Below are positions 1-7,892 of a DNA stretch of 34,729 nt, piece after piece (the first letter of the stretch is position 1; the number at the start of each line of letters is the position of its first letter). This stretch comes from a virus. Where the stretch lies: IMG/VR virus record IMGVR_UViG_3300025759_000312, positions 1 to 34,729 of that record; one strand, 5' to 3'. The translations under genes were made by a program, and so were the position numbers. The notes beneath the pieces were generated by a model that saw only the letters and a program-made list of their open reading frames with translations, searched no databases and was not told where the DNA came from.

Positions 1-534
1 AACTGATGTTGTAAGAACCGGTGCCGCAGTTATCTGTTCAAAGGTGATGTCACTTGAACCCGCTGTTGGGTTGTACACCGGCATGTTCTCTGTGAACGTG
101 CCCATCAGTGCCTCAGTGATCTTGTCCTTGATGTAGCCCACTTTTGTTGTGGTGGTTGTTGAGCCATCAACCGCTGTTCCCACGTTGGGAACGAATTCGT
201 CCGTGTCATACACTATGCCAAATGCCAGTGTAGATATCGCAGTGTCACCCGCGTCACTTGAATATGTTGTCACTAGGTTCACCAGGTTAAGGTTCGATCT
301 CACCTGTAGGATGTCCAACATCTTCTTGAATCTCAATACTCCCCTTGAAACCAATCTAGACTGAGCCAGTGTTGTAGGTTGTGTGGCGAAGTCCTCCGCA
401 ACACACGGTGATATCCTTCCACCGTTGTTGGTCTCCGTGTCTATGAAACCTGTGCAGTCGATTGATACTGTGTAGTAGGCACCTTGTGGTTGTGCTGTTA
501 CAACTTTGTTCGCTATGGGTAATACTGTTGCCAT
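1..534 (-). CDS. Partial virion-like structural protein (C-terminus beyond window)
   Basis: The reading frame opens with ATG at 534 (protein begins MATVLPIANKVV) and stays open for 178 codons to the window edge, so the C-terminus is missing. I do not recognise the family. The composition is rich in Thr, Val, Ser and Asn with few charges, as in phage structural or tail proteins, and resembles the style of the two genes at 26519-27508. A Shine-Dalgarno-like AAGGAATT lies about 8 nt before the start, and a late promoter motif TAAATA lies at 561-566 on the same strand, so a late, well expressed virion component is inferred. Confidence 0.7.
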   Translation of the reverse strand, partial: MATVLPIANKVVTAQPQGAYYTVSIDCTGFIDTETNNGGRISPCVAEDFATQPTTLAQSRLVSRGVLRFKKMLDILQVRSNLNLVNLVTTYSSDAGDTAISTLAFGIVYDTDEFVPNVGTAVDGSTTTTTKVGYIKDKITEALMGTFTENMPVYNPTAGSSDITFEQITAAPVLTTSV

Positions 535-560
535 CTTTTAAATTCCTTTGTTAGTGTACT

Positions 561-566
561 TATTTA
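561..566 (-). promoter_or_regulatory. Late-type promoter motif TAAATA for the gene starting at 534
   Basis: Reads ATAAATAA on the minus strand, 26 nt before the ATG at 534. It matches the T4-like late -10 core seen before several other late-type genes here. Unlike most of those it leaves room for a leader with a Shine-Dalgarno site. Confidence 0.5.
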
Positions 567-572
567 TGCTGA

Positions 573-1022
573 TTATTTATAAAATGACCAACTAGGCGAG
601 CCTATGTATTTGCAGGCGTTGTTTGTGGCATGCCTCTCCTTGCCATTTACTTTTATATACGCCTGATACGTACGGCAATAACCGCCTGATATTGGGTAGG
701 AGTGTATCACACGCACCTTGCCTGCGGCCAGACGTTCCTTGCTGTACCAACTGACTATCTTGCCGTTCTGTGTGCTTGTTAGGGCGAAGAACACCGCTGA
801 TTCGTGCATCTTCTTCTCTGCCCTGTTTAGGCTGAATCTCAGGAATTGTGTGTGTCTGAACAGGAACGCAGGCATGCTGTACTTGATGTCATCACCCAAC
901 CACATGGGTGCGGGCATGTCGCCAATGTGTCCCTTGTGCTCTCCGGGTGTATTCTTGTCCGCCAGTGCTGATGTGCTCAGCAACAGGCTAATCAATACTG
1001 TGATAACCCTGAACGATTTCAT
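573..1022 (-). CDS. Exported 17-kDa surface-antigen-like protein
   Basis: Starts MKSFRVITVLIS, a Sec signal peptide ending near ALA-DK; an ATG three codons upstream (1031) is possible but gives a poorer signal sequence. The C-terminal part (GYCRTYQAYIKVNGKERHA, then NNAC) resembles the C-terminal motif of the 17-kDa surface antigen family (RT0821/Lpp0805 type, PF16998-like), where a C-R-x-Y-Q segment and a second Cys flank a beta-strand repeat. That family is usually in the bacterial outer membrane, so here it may alter the envelope of the infected cell. It overlaps the upstream gene by about 35 nt, indicating an operon. Family assignment is by motif only. Confidence 0.65.
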   Translation of the reverse strand: MKSFRVITVLISLLLSTSALADKNTPGEHKGHIGDMPAPMWLGDDIKYSMPAFLFRHTQFLRFSLNRAEKKMHESAVFFALTSTQNGKIVSWYSKERLAAGKVRVIHSYPISGGYCRTYQAYIKVNGKERHATNNACKYIGSPSWSFYK

Positions 1023-1344
1023 ATTCTCCATTCATCTTGTGACAGGCTATCTGCCTCTGTGTTACCAGTTCCTCACCTATGGGCATTTGCCAGGTGTACA
1101 TGTTGCACGAGTCCGCTATGCCCATGTCGAACAGGAAGTCTGACGCTCCGTCATTACATACCACTTTTTCTTCGGTTCGGTTCTCTATGACATCACCTGC
1201 TTCGTTGACCACTCTGATCTGTGTTACCTCCACGTCGCAGTACTGGTCCGACCATGGACCACCCGCTTCTGACTTGGTCAACAGTGCTATCTTGATGGCG
1301 AACACGATCAGTCCCAGAGCTATAATTTTCACGAGTAATTTCAT
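988..1344 (-). CDS. Small exported or membrane-anchored Cys-containing protein, unknown
   Basis: 118 residues. An N-terminal hydrophobic segment (MKLLVKIIALGLIVFAIKIA) serves as signal peptide or anchor. The rest is acidic with five cysteines (YCDVEV, VVCNDG, DSCNMY, IACHKM pattern), suggesting periplasmic disulfides. No family recognised. It sits between the LPP20-like protein and the 17-kDa-antigen-like protein and overlaps the latter, so all three are probably one envelope-directed transcription unit. Confidence 0.7.
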   Translation of the reverse strand: MKLLVKIIALGLIVFAIKIALLTKSEAGGPWSDQYCDVEVTQIRVVNEAGDVIENRTEEKVVCNDGASDFLFDMGIADSCNMYTWQMPIGEELVTQRQIACHKMNGEYEIVQGYHSID

Positions 1345-1347
1345 ACT

Positions 1348-1821
1348 CTATATGTTCTCTATGTCTTTCTTGCTGACCTCGATCATCACGTAGGCCCTGT
1401 AGCTCTTGTTACGGGTCATGTAGATCTCACTTTTGGTCACCTTGTAGCCCTTGGCCACTGTGGCCTCTATCACGTTGTTGATCGTGTCGGTGGAATTTCC
1501 AGCCACTGACAGGTCCTCGTTGGTGCCGGTCTCCGTCTTGTTGATGATGGTGTTGTTGTTCATCTCACCATTCACCCTGTCCACGAGCTTGGCCTTGGCC
1601 AGTAGCACCGCTTTCTTGACCGCCAGTTCCATGTCTGGACTCACTGCCGTGCCTGACTCTTGGTATTTGAACAGGGTTTCCCTGTCATACTTCACATACC
1701 ATTTTGGAGTTTTATCTACCACTCCGCTCTTGTTCATGTCTGGCTTGACCTTGTAGGTCGAACACTGTGCCATCAACAATCCTGCGAAAAGTAATAGGAA
1801 TAGTTTCGTTATGTTTCTCAT
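1348..1821 (-). CDS. LPP20-like exported (lipo)protein
   Basis: 157 residues. An N-terminal signal (MRNITKLFLLLFAGLLMAQC) ends in Cys20, but the residue before it is Gln, so the lipobox is non-canonical and lipidation is uncertain. The region after residue 40 (KWYVKY, then ELAVKKAVLLAKAKLVDRV) has the alternating Ala/Lys helix typical of the LPP20 lipoprotein family (PF02169), ending in a strand-rich segment (SYRAYVMIEVSKKD). LPP20-like proteins are bacterial envelope proteins, so phage carriage is unusual. Start chosen at the ATG 8 nt after the stop of the small upstream gene, with GGACAAC before it. Confidence 0.65.
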   Translation of the reverse strand: MRNITKLFLLLFAGLLMAQCSTYKVKPDMNKSGVVDKTPKWYVKYDRETLFKYQESGTAVSPDMELAVKKAVLLAKAKLVDRVNGEMNNNTIINKTETGTNEDLSVAGNSTDTINNVIEATVAKGYKVTKSEIYMTRNKSYRAYVMIEVSKKDIENI

Positions 1822-1828
1822 GTTGTCC

Positions 1829-1972
1829 TTACTGTTTGAAGTTCGCCATCATCTCTGATATGAAAGTGGTCACTGCCGTGATGTTGAAGTCATCGCTGAA
1901 CTCGGCCCAACCCTCACCTATCATCGGATACACCGCTAGGAAGATTGCGAATAGTATTATTAGTCTAATCAT
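1829..1972 (-). CDS. 47-residue membrane-anchored miniprotein
   Basis: Short gene: MIRLIILFAIFLAVYPMIG, a single hydrophobic segment, followed by an amphipathic tail ending MMANFKQ. It begins 6 nt after a strong sigma70 -10 element and ends 7 nt before the LPP20-like gene, so it is the first gene of the 1972-573 operon. Function unknown; a small inner-membrane peptide is the simplest reading. Confidence 0.65.
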   Translation of the reverse strand: MIRLIILFAIFLAVYPMIGEGWAEFSDDFNITAVTTFISEMMANFKQ

Positions 1973-1978
1973 ACAACA

Positions 1979-2006
1979 ATTATAGCACATTTTCCAAATG
2001 CGTCAA
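1979..2006 (-). promoter_or_regulatory. Sigma70-like promoter, leaderless start
   Basis: TTGACG (2006-2001), 16-nt spacer, TATAAT (1984-1979), then only 6 nt to the ATG at 1972. Transcription would start at or next to the start codon. Confidence 0.75.
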
Positions 2007-2059
2007 CTGGAGTTGATCTCGCTATAATGGTTGATTTTATTGATGTTTTTAAATGTAAT

Positions 2060-2305
2060 TTAGACTAGCCAGTTCCAGATAGCCCTTAGTGCCAACAGCA
2101 GGTACATGCCTTCCATAAGTGCCCTGGGTGTGTCACCATCTTTGATGCCCATGTATATCCATATGGAACAACTCACTGTTGCTATCGCCCAACCCATCCA
2201 TTGTGTGTCTACGTTGGCGTTGCTGAGTATGAATGCTCCGATCATGGCCAGTATGAAACCCAACCATCTCCATCCGTCGATCTTCTTGTAATACCTGATC
2301 TTCAT
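2060..2305 (-). CDS. Small polytopic membrane protein
   Basis: 81 residues with about three hydrophobic segments (WLGFILAMIGAFILSN, QWMGWAIATVSCSIWIYMGI, MEGMYLLLALRAIWNWLV). The layout is loosely reminiscent of half-transporters of the SemiSWEET/PnuC type, but no diagnostic motif can be claimed. It overlaps the stop of the upstream gene by one base (TGATG), so it is translationally coupled to it. Confidence 0.7.
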   Translation of the reverse strand: MKIRYYKKIDGWRWLGFILAMIGAFILSNANVDTQWMGWAIATVSCSIWIYMGIKDGDTPRALMEGMYLLLALRAIWNWLV

Positions 2306-2661
2306 CAGTTCCTACGCATGGTAGAAATCTCTTTGGCACCTTCTTCGTCCCATATTGGCACTAGATTGGATTTGTGCATCATTCCGATTCCTAACAACTT
2401 ACGTTCTCCGGAATACCTCATCTCTTCCTTCTTGCCTGTGCCCACTGGTATCTGGTCCGAACACTTGGGATGGTCGGGGTCTGGCTTGTACTTGGGAATG
2501 TCATAGCCTTTGAATCTTTTGGTCTTCTGTTTGAGTGTGTAGGTGTCCAGTCCCTGGCTCTGTAGCCACTCCTCGTGTCGGGCCTGTGCCTCACGGTTCC
2601 GCTTTGAATTCTCTATCTTCTTCCTAATTCTCTTTGGTAGTTTCAACTGTATGAATCCCAT
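2305..2661 (-). CDS. Unknown basic early protein
   Basis: 118 residues, strongly basic N-terminal half (KLPKRIRKKIENSKRNREAQ) and a Pro/Lys-rich middle (GYDIPKYKPDPDHPKCSDQI). No family recognised. Its ATG lies 8 nt after a very good sigma70 -10 box, so it is likely an early gene with a leaderless or nearly leaderless mRNA. Confidence 0.7.
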   Translation of the reverse strand: MGFIQLKLPKRIRKKIENSKRNREAQARHEEWLQSQGLDTYTLKQKTKRFKGYDIPKYKPDPDHPKCSDQIPVGTGKKEEMRYSGERKLLGIGMMHKSNLVPIWDEEGAKEISTMRRN

Positions 2662-2669
2662 GGTCTAAG

Positions 2670-2698
2670 ATTATAGCACTAGGGCAGTTGGTTGTCAA
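2670..2698 (-). promoter_or_regulatory. Sigma70-like promoter, near-consensus, leaderless start
   Basis: TTGACA (2698-2693), 17-nt spacer, TATAAT (2675-2670), 8 nt to the ATG at 2661. This is the best match to sigma70 consensus in the window; it overlaps the 3' end of the lysin gene. Confidence 0.8.
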
Positions 2699-3329
2699 CT
2701 ATGGCCGCGAGTATGATATCTGTATAGGCCGAGTTGGTGCTCCAAGCGGTCATGCCCTCTAACAACTCTCGGTAATTCCATTTTCCGTCATCGATCTGCT
2801 GTTCCTTCCTCTCACGGAACAGTTCATATGCGGGGTGCGTGTTGAGTATCCGGATCATGTCCCTGACGGAATCACACTTGTTGCGATACTTCTTGACCCC
2901 GAACTCAGCGTCAGGCAGTTCCAGTGGCTTCATCTGTGGGGTGTTGTCGTCCCAGGTCCTCACACCGAACAGTGCGTTGCCCTCAGTGGCGAAACGTGAC
3001 GTGCCCCAGCCGGACTCTATGCCAGCCATCGATATTATAATTGATGTAGGAACACGGCTGATCTTGTCAGTGGTGTAGTTGATGTACTCCACGCATCTGC
3101 CCGTGGCCTCTATGAACGATTGCTTGTCGTTGTACTCGAACTCGGGTTCCTGTAGTCCCAGGTAGTACACCTGCTCCAGTTCCTGTTCATGGAAACGGTC
3201 CTCGATATTGTTGACAGTCCACTTGTTGGGGTGGAACGTACCGGCCAGGAACGCCACCGCCAGCACCGCTGTCACGGCCAACGCCGTGTAGGTTATAACC
3301 TTGATAGTGCTCTGTGTGTGTTTCAACAT
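2679..3329 (-). CDS. Bax/FlgJ-type glucosaminidase, probable lysin with membrane anchor
   Basis: 216 residues. Residues 11-30 form an N-terminal hydrophobic anchor (possibly a signal-anchor-release type). Residues 70-216 carry the glucosaminidase fold of the Bax family: the catalytic Glu105 in MAGIESGWGTSRFA, followed by GNALFGVRTW, as in Bax and FlgJ-type N-acetylglucosaminidases. It would cleave peptidoglycan glycan strands from the periplasmic side, for lysis or entry. The holin-like gene is far away at 25596. Domain call confident; the exact role (endolysin versus host-like Bax) is inferred. Confidence 0.85.
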   Translation of the reverse strand: MLKHTQSTIKVITYTALAVTAVLAVAFLAGTFHPNKWTVNNIEDRFHEQELEQVYYLGLQEPEFEYNDKQSFIEATGRCVEYINYTTDKISRVPTSIIISMAGIESGWGTSRFATEGNALFGVRTWDDNTPQMKPLELPDAEFGVKKYRNKCDSVRDMIRILNTHPAYELFRERKEQQIDDGKWNYRELLEGMTAWSTNSAYTDIILAAIVDNQLP

Positions 3330-3434
3330 ATCGTATGATCCTGTTATGACGCGGCGGGGCCGAGATTTTTTAGAATTGGCCTCTTCGGCACTACACTGTA
3401 CTCGAGCCCGCTTACTTGAGCCGCATCAATCAAT

Positions 3435-3791
3435 CTATACCGCAACTTTCTGCGTCGTTGCTGTGGTTTCTGTGGTGGCAGTCTCGTACTTGCTTTTGTA
3501 CTCGGCTTCCGCTGATCTCATAGCATTGTTCCAGTCCGCTTTAGACAGTCCTGTGAACCTCGTTATGATACCATCACTCATGATTTTGAATGAACCACAT
3601 AACTTGTGTGATCCGTCTTCAGCGATCTTGTGTACTACACCTGTTGCCTTACCATCGGCGTTCTCTCTGCCCATGATGTACATGTAGTTGCCTGATCTAC
3701 CTCTCCACTTGTTGTTTGTCTGTGTGTCTTCCTGGCATCTAGATCTTATCTGATCCATAACCAATTGTGCTTTTACTGAACATTTGTACAT
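3435..3791 (-). CDS. Small unknown phage protein
   Basis: 118 residues from the ATG at 3791 (MYKCSVKAQLVMDQIRSRC). This start is preferred over a longer frame from 3917 because AAGGAGAG lies just upstream and the extra segment would overlap the preceding gene. The middle (GNYMYIMGRENADGKATGVV, then ITRFTGLSKADWNNAM) is unfamiliar; the C-terminus is a Thr/Ala-rich tail (ATTETTATTQKVAV). No function assigned. Confidence 0.65.
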   Translation of the reverse strand: MYKCSVKAQLVMDQIRSRCQEDTQTNNKWRGRSGNYMYIMGRENADGKATGVVHKIAEDGSHKLCGSFKIMSDGIITRFTGLSKADWNNAMRSAEAEYKSKYETATTETTATTQKVAV

Positions 3792-3867
3792 GTCTTTCTC
3801 TCCTTTGTTACCAATATTGTACATGGTAATGGTATTTCCGTCAACCGGCATAAAAATCGCTATTTTA

Positions 3868-4989
3868 TTAGGTTTTTGTAAAGTAACATTTTGACGAGAG
3901 CATGCCACGCCAGTCATTTAGAATGTGATTGTCATTGAACCAATGGGGATTCCTCTTCTGCATGTCATTGAATTTGCCATGTAGGGCCATCAGTGTTTTG
4001 TGTCCCATGGTGGAGGAGATAGCATTGTTGAATCTCAGCAACGCTTTCGTCGTGCAACCTATTATGCCCCCGTTACTGGGCACACCTTTCCTTGCCTTTG
4101 ATCTAAAGTAGTCTGGTCCTGTGGTCCAAAATTCCAACATCTCTGCGTCGTTGAACCATAGGTCATAATTCTCAAATTGTTTGTCAGTTGCATTTGGTAT
4201 CGCTTTCTTCATTGTGTATAGGATTTTCAGTGTGAGGTCCTTGCTATCACTGTCACAGAAGAAAAAAGTTTGATAGGGAGCATTCAGTTGATCATTGTAC
4301 TCCCTGTCGTTGTGTCTGTAGTACCACCCGTAATCGTCCTTGCCTATCACCAAAGAAGGACCTCCCCATAGATTCGCTGTTTTGACAGATAGATCATGTT
4401 CCAGCATTTCGGGGTATATTTCATAGACCATCTGCCAGTTACAGGCGAAAGGTTCGAGTTCCGTGAAAGTGGACCAATGTTCGAGATGTTCATGCGCGTA
4501 ACTGTAATAGTGTTCTGGCAGAATGTCCCAGGCTGTAAATTTCACATCAGGCCACCATTTCCTGGCCTGTTGAAGGATCTCCCTGCTTCCAGTGTTGACC
4601 TCTATGTTTTGGCTGACGTCTATGATGCCTGGGTACTGCTTATAAGTGGCCACTTCGTTTGGTCTCACGCCCGCCTCTCTGAACGCATGTATCATGTGTG
4701 TGCTGTCTGTCCCGCCACTGGCCCAGATCCTGACGTATTGATTTTCCTCTCTGATCTGTCGTGCTCTCTCCTTATACAAATCTTGCAGGCTCTTTTCGGG
4801 TTCAGGTCCATGGTGATGATCGGACACAACAAATTTCATATGTCCCCAGACCTCGACGGGGTCTGGGGTAGCACACATCTTCTGTGCCCTATTCATCGCC
4901 ATGTACCTGCTGAACAACTTTTCTCCCCCGACCTCGTAATGGGGATCGTCGGATCGGTGGGTAAACTTTTTGTCCAGCGGAGTTATCAT
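3868..4989 (-). CDS. PP-loop ATP-pyrophosphatase-like enzyme
   Basis: 373 residues. The segment VRIWASGGTDSTHMIHAF holds a clear PP-loop (SGGTDS, residues 91-96), the AMP-forming ATP-binding signature of N-type ATP pyrophosphatases such as QueC, asparagine synthetase and NAD synthetase. The remainder is rich in Trp, His and Tyr and does not obviously match one subfamily; no N-terminal glutaminase Cys is seen. It probably activates a carboxylate or carbonyl by adenylation. The stop codon overlaps the region upstream of 3791, and it overlaps the TctC-like gene by 4 nt at its start, so it is coupled to the transport genes. Confidence 0.7.
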   Translation of the reverse strand: MITPLDKKFTHRSDDPHYEVGGEKLFSRYMAMNRAQKMCATPDPVEVWGHMKFVVSDHHHGPEPEKSLQDLYKERARQIREENQYVRIWASGGTDSTHMIHAFREAGVRPNEVATYKQYPGIIDVSQNIEVNTGSREILQQARKWWPDVKFTAWDILPEHYYSYAHEHLEHWSTFTELEPFACNWQMVYEIYPEMLEHDLSVKTANLWGGPSLVIGKDDYGWYYRHNDREYNDQLNAPYQTFFFCDSDSKDLTLKILYTMKKAIPNATDKQFENYDLWFNDAEMLEFWTTGPDYFRSKARKGVPSNGGIIGCTTKALLRFNNAISSTMGHKTLMALHGKFNDMQKRNPHWFNDNHILNDWRGMLSSKCYFTKT

Positions 4990-5888
4990 TGTAGGAAAGT
5001 CCTCAGATGGTCCATATTTTCGTCATACATGGCTTTGATCTCTGCCTGTGTGTATGGTTCAACGATCCACCCGTTCTTTATCACCAGAGGGGCGACTGCC
5101 GAATCATCTGATTCGAACAACATGTTGATCCTCTTGTACAACAATGCTACCTGCTCTTTTGTCATGTTCTTGACGTGACCTGTCATCATGTAACCAAAGC
5201 TGAACCCCGGATAGTCATCACTCAGTTTTGACTGTAGGCTTTGGGCCATGTTGACATCGTCAGGGTTGGTAGAATAGTTGCAGTTCAAGGTGCCCGATTC
5301 CATACCCCTAACTGCCTTGGCGTCATTTATGAGGGCAACATCCGCGTCCAACGTTTGTAGTGCGGCCAACTGCTTGCCACTACCAGAGTAGGGTATAATT
5401 TTATGTTCCGCACCTACTAGGCTGTTGAGCCTATCAAACATGTGTTTGCCCATTTTAGGTCCATCACTGATGGCCACCTTCAACGATCTGCCCTTGACAA
5501 ATAGATCATCTGGTGTGTTCTCACCGTCCTTGAGTGTACAAAAAGACTTGTAAAATTTGCCTCCCCAAACCAGTGTGTCGGCAGAAACATTTTTTACAAA
5601 AGGTTCTTTGCCTTTGATTTTGTGGACAACATTCCTTTTTGCTGTGTTGCTCATCATGAAAACTGCCCTGTCATCGATTGCCGTGAAAATTGTTCCACCT
5701 TTGGTGCTGGAGCCACCTGTGCTGATTTCCTCTATGTCATACCATTGGGATAGATCTTTCGCCAGAGCGGCATTAAACTTGTTGAAGCTTCCGCCCAGAC
5801 TTCCCGCGAACACAATAGCCAGTTTGTCTTTGGCGTTGGCGGACACGGTCAGCAAGGAAAGAAGCAGTATAATGATTAACTTCTTCAT
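4986..5888 (-). CDS. TctC-like periplasmic substrate-binding protein of a tripartite tricarboxylate transporter
   Basis: 300 residues. A classical Sec signal peptide (MKKLIIILLLSLLTVSANA, cleavage before KDK) leads into a two-lobed binding-protein pattern: VFAGSLGGSFNKF, then a Gly-rich TGGSSTKGG segment, as in the Bug/TctC family, where these loops bind a carboxylate. The neighbouring TctA-like permease supports the call more than the sequence alone. Likely role: capture of a small carboxylate in the host periplasm. Good ribosome binding site (AAGGAAAAAAA) and its own sigma70-like promoter. Confidence 0.7.
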   Translation of the reverse strand: MKKLIIILLLSLLTVSANAKDKLAIVFAGSLGGSFNKFNAALAKDLSQWYDIEEISTGGSSTKGGTIFTAIDDRAVFMMSNTAKRNVVHKIKGKEPFVKNVSADTLVWGGKFYKSFCTLKDGENTPDDLFVKGRSLKVAISDGPKMGKHMFDRLNSLVGAEHKIIPYSGSGKQLAALQTLDADVALINDAKAVRGMESGTLNCNYSTNPDDVNMAQSLQSKLSDDYPGFSFGYMMTGHVKNMTKEQVALLYKRINMLFESDDSAVAPLVIKNGWIVEPYTQAEIKAMYDENMDHLRTFLQ

Positions 5889-6060
5889 TTTTTTTCCTTA
5901 TGTTAGTAGTCTAAGTTTACAATCTTAAACTACTTGTTGTCAATGTGAAACTAGGTATGAACATACCATACGGGGGGCCTTTTATTGCTGTGCCTGGATT
6001 TCTTTCAATCCAGCAGGTCCGGATAGTCCGACGTCACTGATTGTGGCGCTGTGCTGATAT
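5889..6060 (-). promoter_or_regulatory. TctA-TctC intergenic region with hairpins and a sigma70-like promoter
   Basis: Between the permease stop and the binding-protein ATG: a perfect 7-bp hairpin (CTGGATT 5994-6000 with AATCCAG 6007-6013), a bulged hairpin near 6017-6032 (GTCGGA/TCCGGAC on the minus strand), then TTGACA (5943-5938), 18-nt spacer, TAAACT (5919-5914). The hairpins have no U-run, so they look more like processing or stability elements than a terminator. The promoter would drive tctC and the PP-loop gene separately from tctA. Confidence 0.5.
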
Positions 6061-7365
6061 TTATTGATGTAGACCCTGCATGTAACCAAATCTTATTATA
6101 TTTTCAAACACAAAGTCTGCGATTATGTAGAAGTAGACTATTTTAAGCACGTTGTACCCTTTGAAGCACAATCCAAACACAGTGCTCAGTGAGAACACCG
6201 TCACGTACATCCACACGCTCAGCTCTAGATGTGCGAACCAAAACATCAAAAACAGCAAGAACGCCATCAACAGGTAATTGATGTAATGGTAACAACGCGC
6301 GAATATGTTGGATATCACACTGCTCAACGGTCCTGCTATGAAGAACCCACTAATACTGGCGATGGCCACTGTGGGCAACATGACACCTATAAACTGATCA
6401 AAAGATACAGGGCCAAGCAAAAAACTTTTCTGCACTATCATCTCGTAGAGTATGGCCTGTGACGAGCTGGTGGGAAGACCAAACAACAGCAGGGGAAGTA
6501 CTATCGCGAAAGCGGCGGAGTTGTTGCTGGATTCCGCGGCCATCAGATTGAGTTCATTGTCATCATTAAATCTCTTCTGTAGATTGTGCGTGATGTTGCT
6601 GACCACGTCCACGCCCACGCCGGGTATGAAACCCAACACGAATCCGATCACACTGTGTACGACCGCCACAACGGTGTGCCGTATTCTTATACTGATACCT
6701 GACCAATCAAAGGCAGATACTGTGTTTAATTTGTGATCCTGCTGTCTGAGTTCCAATAGTAAAGGGAAGGTGTAGAGTCCCAACAGCAATGGTATGAGCG
6801 GCACACCATATTCCAACGACTGTATGCCAAAGGTGGCAAAGTGAGCGAAGCTATCATCAGGCATTGGTCCTATAATGCCGAGGAAGAGACCTATAGCGGG
6901 GAACCCAAATCTATCAAAGTTGTTCTTGGATCTGGTAAGCAACAGCAACAGTATCACCAAACTCATCAAAAGCAGATTGAAATAGGTGTTGAAGTTTCTA
7001 AATATCTCGTCAAGGTTCTTGCCCAACAGGAAAAGAAACATCAAACTAACAACGCCTCCGATGAAACTGCCATAGGCGCTGATCATGATTGCTTGGCTGG
7101 TTCTGCCTTTTTTGTGGAGCGCGTGGCCGTCCATGGTGGCCGGAATACTGCTAGGTTCCCCAGGTATGCCAAAGTATGTGGCCACCACACTGCCGGTGAA
7201 TTGTGTCGTTATCAAAGCGGCTGTATAAAACGAAACCAAATCAAATACGGTAAACATCGATGCCAGTGGCAGTAAAAGAATGGTGAGAGTCACCATCCCA
7301 ATTCCGGGCAACAGTCCAGCTATTACACCGGACAATATACCGAGTAGTATTACGTCAATGTACAT
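6061..7365 (-). CDS. TctA-like membrane permease of a tripartite tricarboxylate transporter
   Basis: 434 residues, polytopic with roughly 10-11 hydrophobic segments. It has the internal repeat signatures of the TctA family (PF01970): GLLPGIGMVTLTILLLP near the N-terminus and GFIPGVGVDVVSN in the second half, plus YFGIPGEPSSIPATMDGHAL and LLFGLPTSSSQAIL. TctA is usually about 500 residues, so this is shorter at the C-terminus. It would form the transport channel for the TctC-bound carboxylate in the host inner membrane. No TctB gene (small four-helix subunit) is visible in the window. Start at the ATG directly after the stop of the gene above (3 nt gap). Confidence 0.85.
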   Translation of the reverse strand: MYIDVILLGILSGVIAGLLPGIGMVTLTILLLPLASMFTVFDLVSFYTAALITTQFTGSVVATYFGIPGEPSSIPATMDGHALHKKGRTSQAIMISAYGSFIGGVVSLMFLFLLGKNLDEIFRNFNTYFNLLLMSLVILLLLLTRSKNNFDRFGFPAIGLFLGIIGPMPDDSFAHFATFGIQSLEYGVPLIPLLLGLYTFPLLLELRQQDHKLNTVSAFDWSGISIRIRHTVVAVVHSVIGFVLGFIPGVGVDVVSNITHNLQKRFNDDNELNLMAAESSNNSAAFAIVLPLLLFGLPTSSSQAILYEMIVQKSFLLGPVSFDQFIGVMLPTVAIASISGFFIAGPLSSVISNIFARCYHYINYLLMAFLLFLMFWFAHLELSVWMYVTVFSLSTVFGLCFKGYNVLKIVYFYIIADFVFENIIRFGYMQGLHQ

Positions 7366-7368
7366 AAA

Positions 7369-7881
7369 CTATTTTAGTTTAGCCAGTATCTCTGCCTCTT
7401 TGGCTTTGGCGTTTTCCGCCCTTCTTTTTTCTAATAGTTCCAGTTCTTCGGGGTCTGGTTTCTTTTCCGGTTCCAATTGCGTGGGAGCCTCTATGGGCAA
7501 TCCTTGATTGTCGAACCACCTTCCGTCCGCCGTGGATGTGCAGGCACTGTAGAAATTGCTCTTTTCACCTGTGATGGGATCCTTCCTAGTCAGCAATCGT
7601 CTCTTCCTGTACAGTTTACCTGAGTAGGTTGTGCCATCCTTCTGTTGTAGCCTGCCGGTGTTCCACAGGTCACCGTACACACGATCTATCATGATGTACT
7701 CCTCACCGTCCTCGTCCTTCTTCCTCCGGGCCTTGTCGTAGCTCTTGGGCAGTTGGTGTAACGAGTTTGGATAGAATCTGTTGGTGTAGGAATGGAATTT
7801 CTCTGTCTCACGCACTTTGGGTGCCGAGTCAGTTATCCGGCCCAGTCCTTCTAATAATTGTTTTGTTTTCTCGCTTGGCAT
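7369..7881 (-). CDS. Unknown soluble protein preceded by a structured leader
   Basis: 170 residues, charged, with an acidic-basic helical C-terminus (PDPEELELLEKRRAENAKAK) and a middle strand-rich part (YIMIDRVYGDLWNTGRLQQ). No family recognised. Its mRNA would start near 8015 and carry a roughly 135-nt leader folded by a 12-bp terminal stem that ends 12 nt before the ATG; no strong Shine-Dalgarno site is seen, so translation may be controlled by that structure. It is followed within 3 nt by tctA, so the leader may control the transporter too. Confidence 0.65.
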   Translation of the reverse strand: MPSEKTKQLLEGLGRITDSAPKVRETEKFHSYTNRFYPNSLHQLPKSYDKARRKKDEDGEEYIMIDRVYGDLWNTGRLQQKDGTTYSGKLYRKRRLLTRKDPITGEKSNFYSACTSTADGRWFDNQGLPIEAPTQLEPEKKPDPEELELLEKRRAENAKAKEAEILAKLK

Positions 7882-7892
7882 AATTCATGTTA

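Noticed and set aside
3791-3917. Longer start at 3917 for the small protein ending at 3435
   Set aside because: It overlaps the PP-loop gene, while 3791 has a good AAGGAG site.
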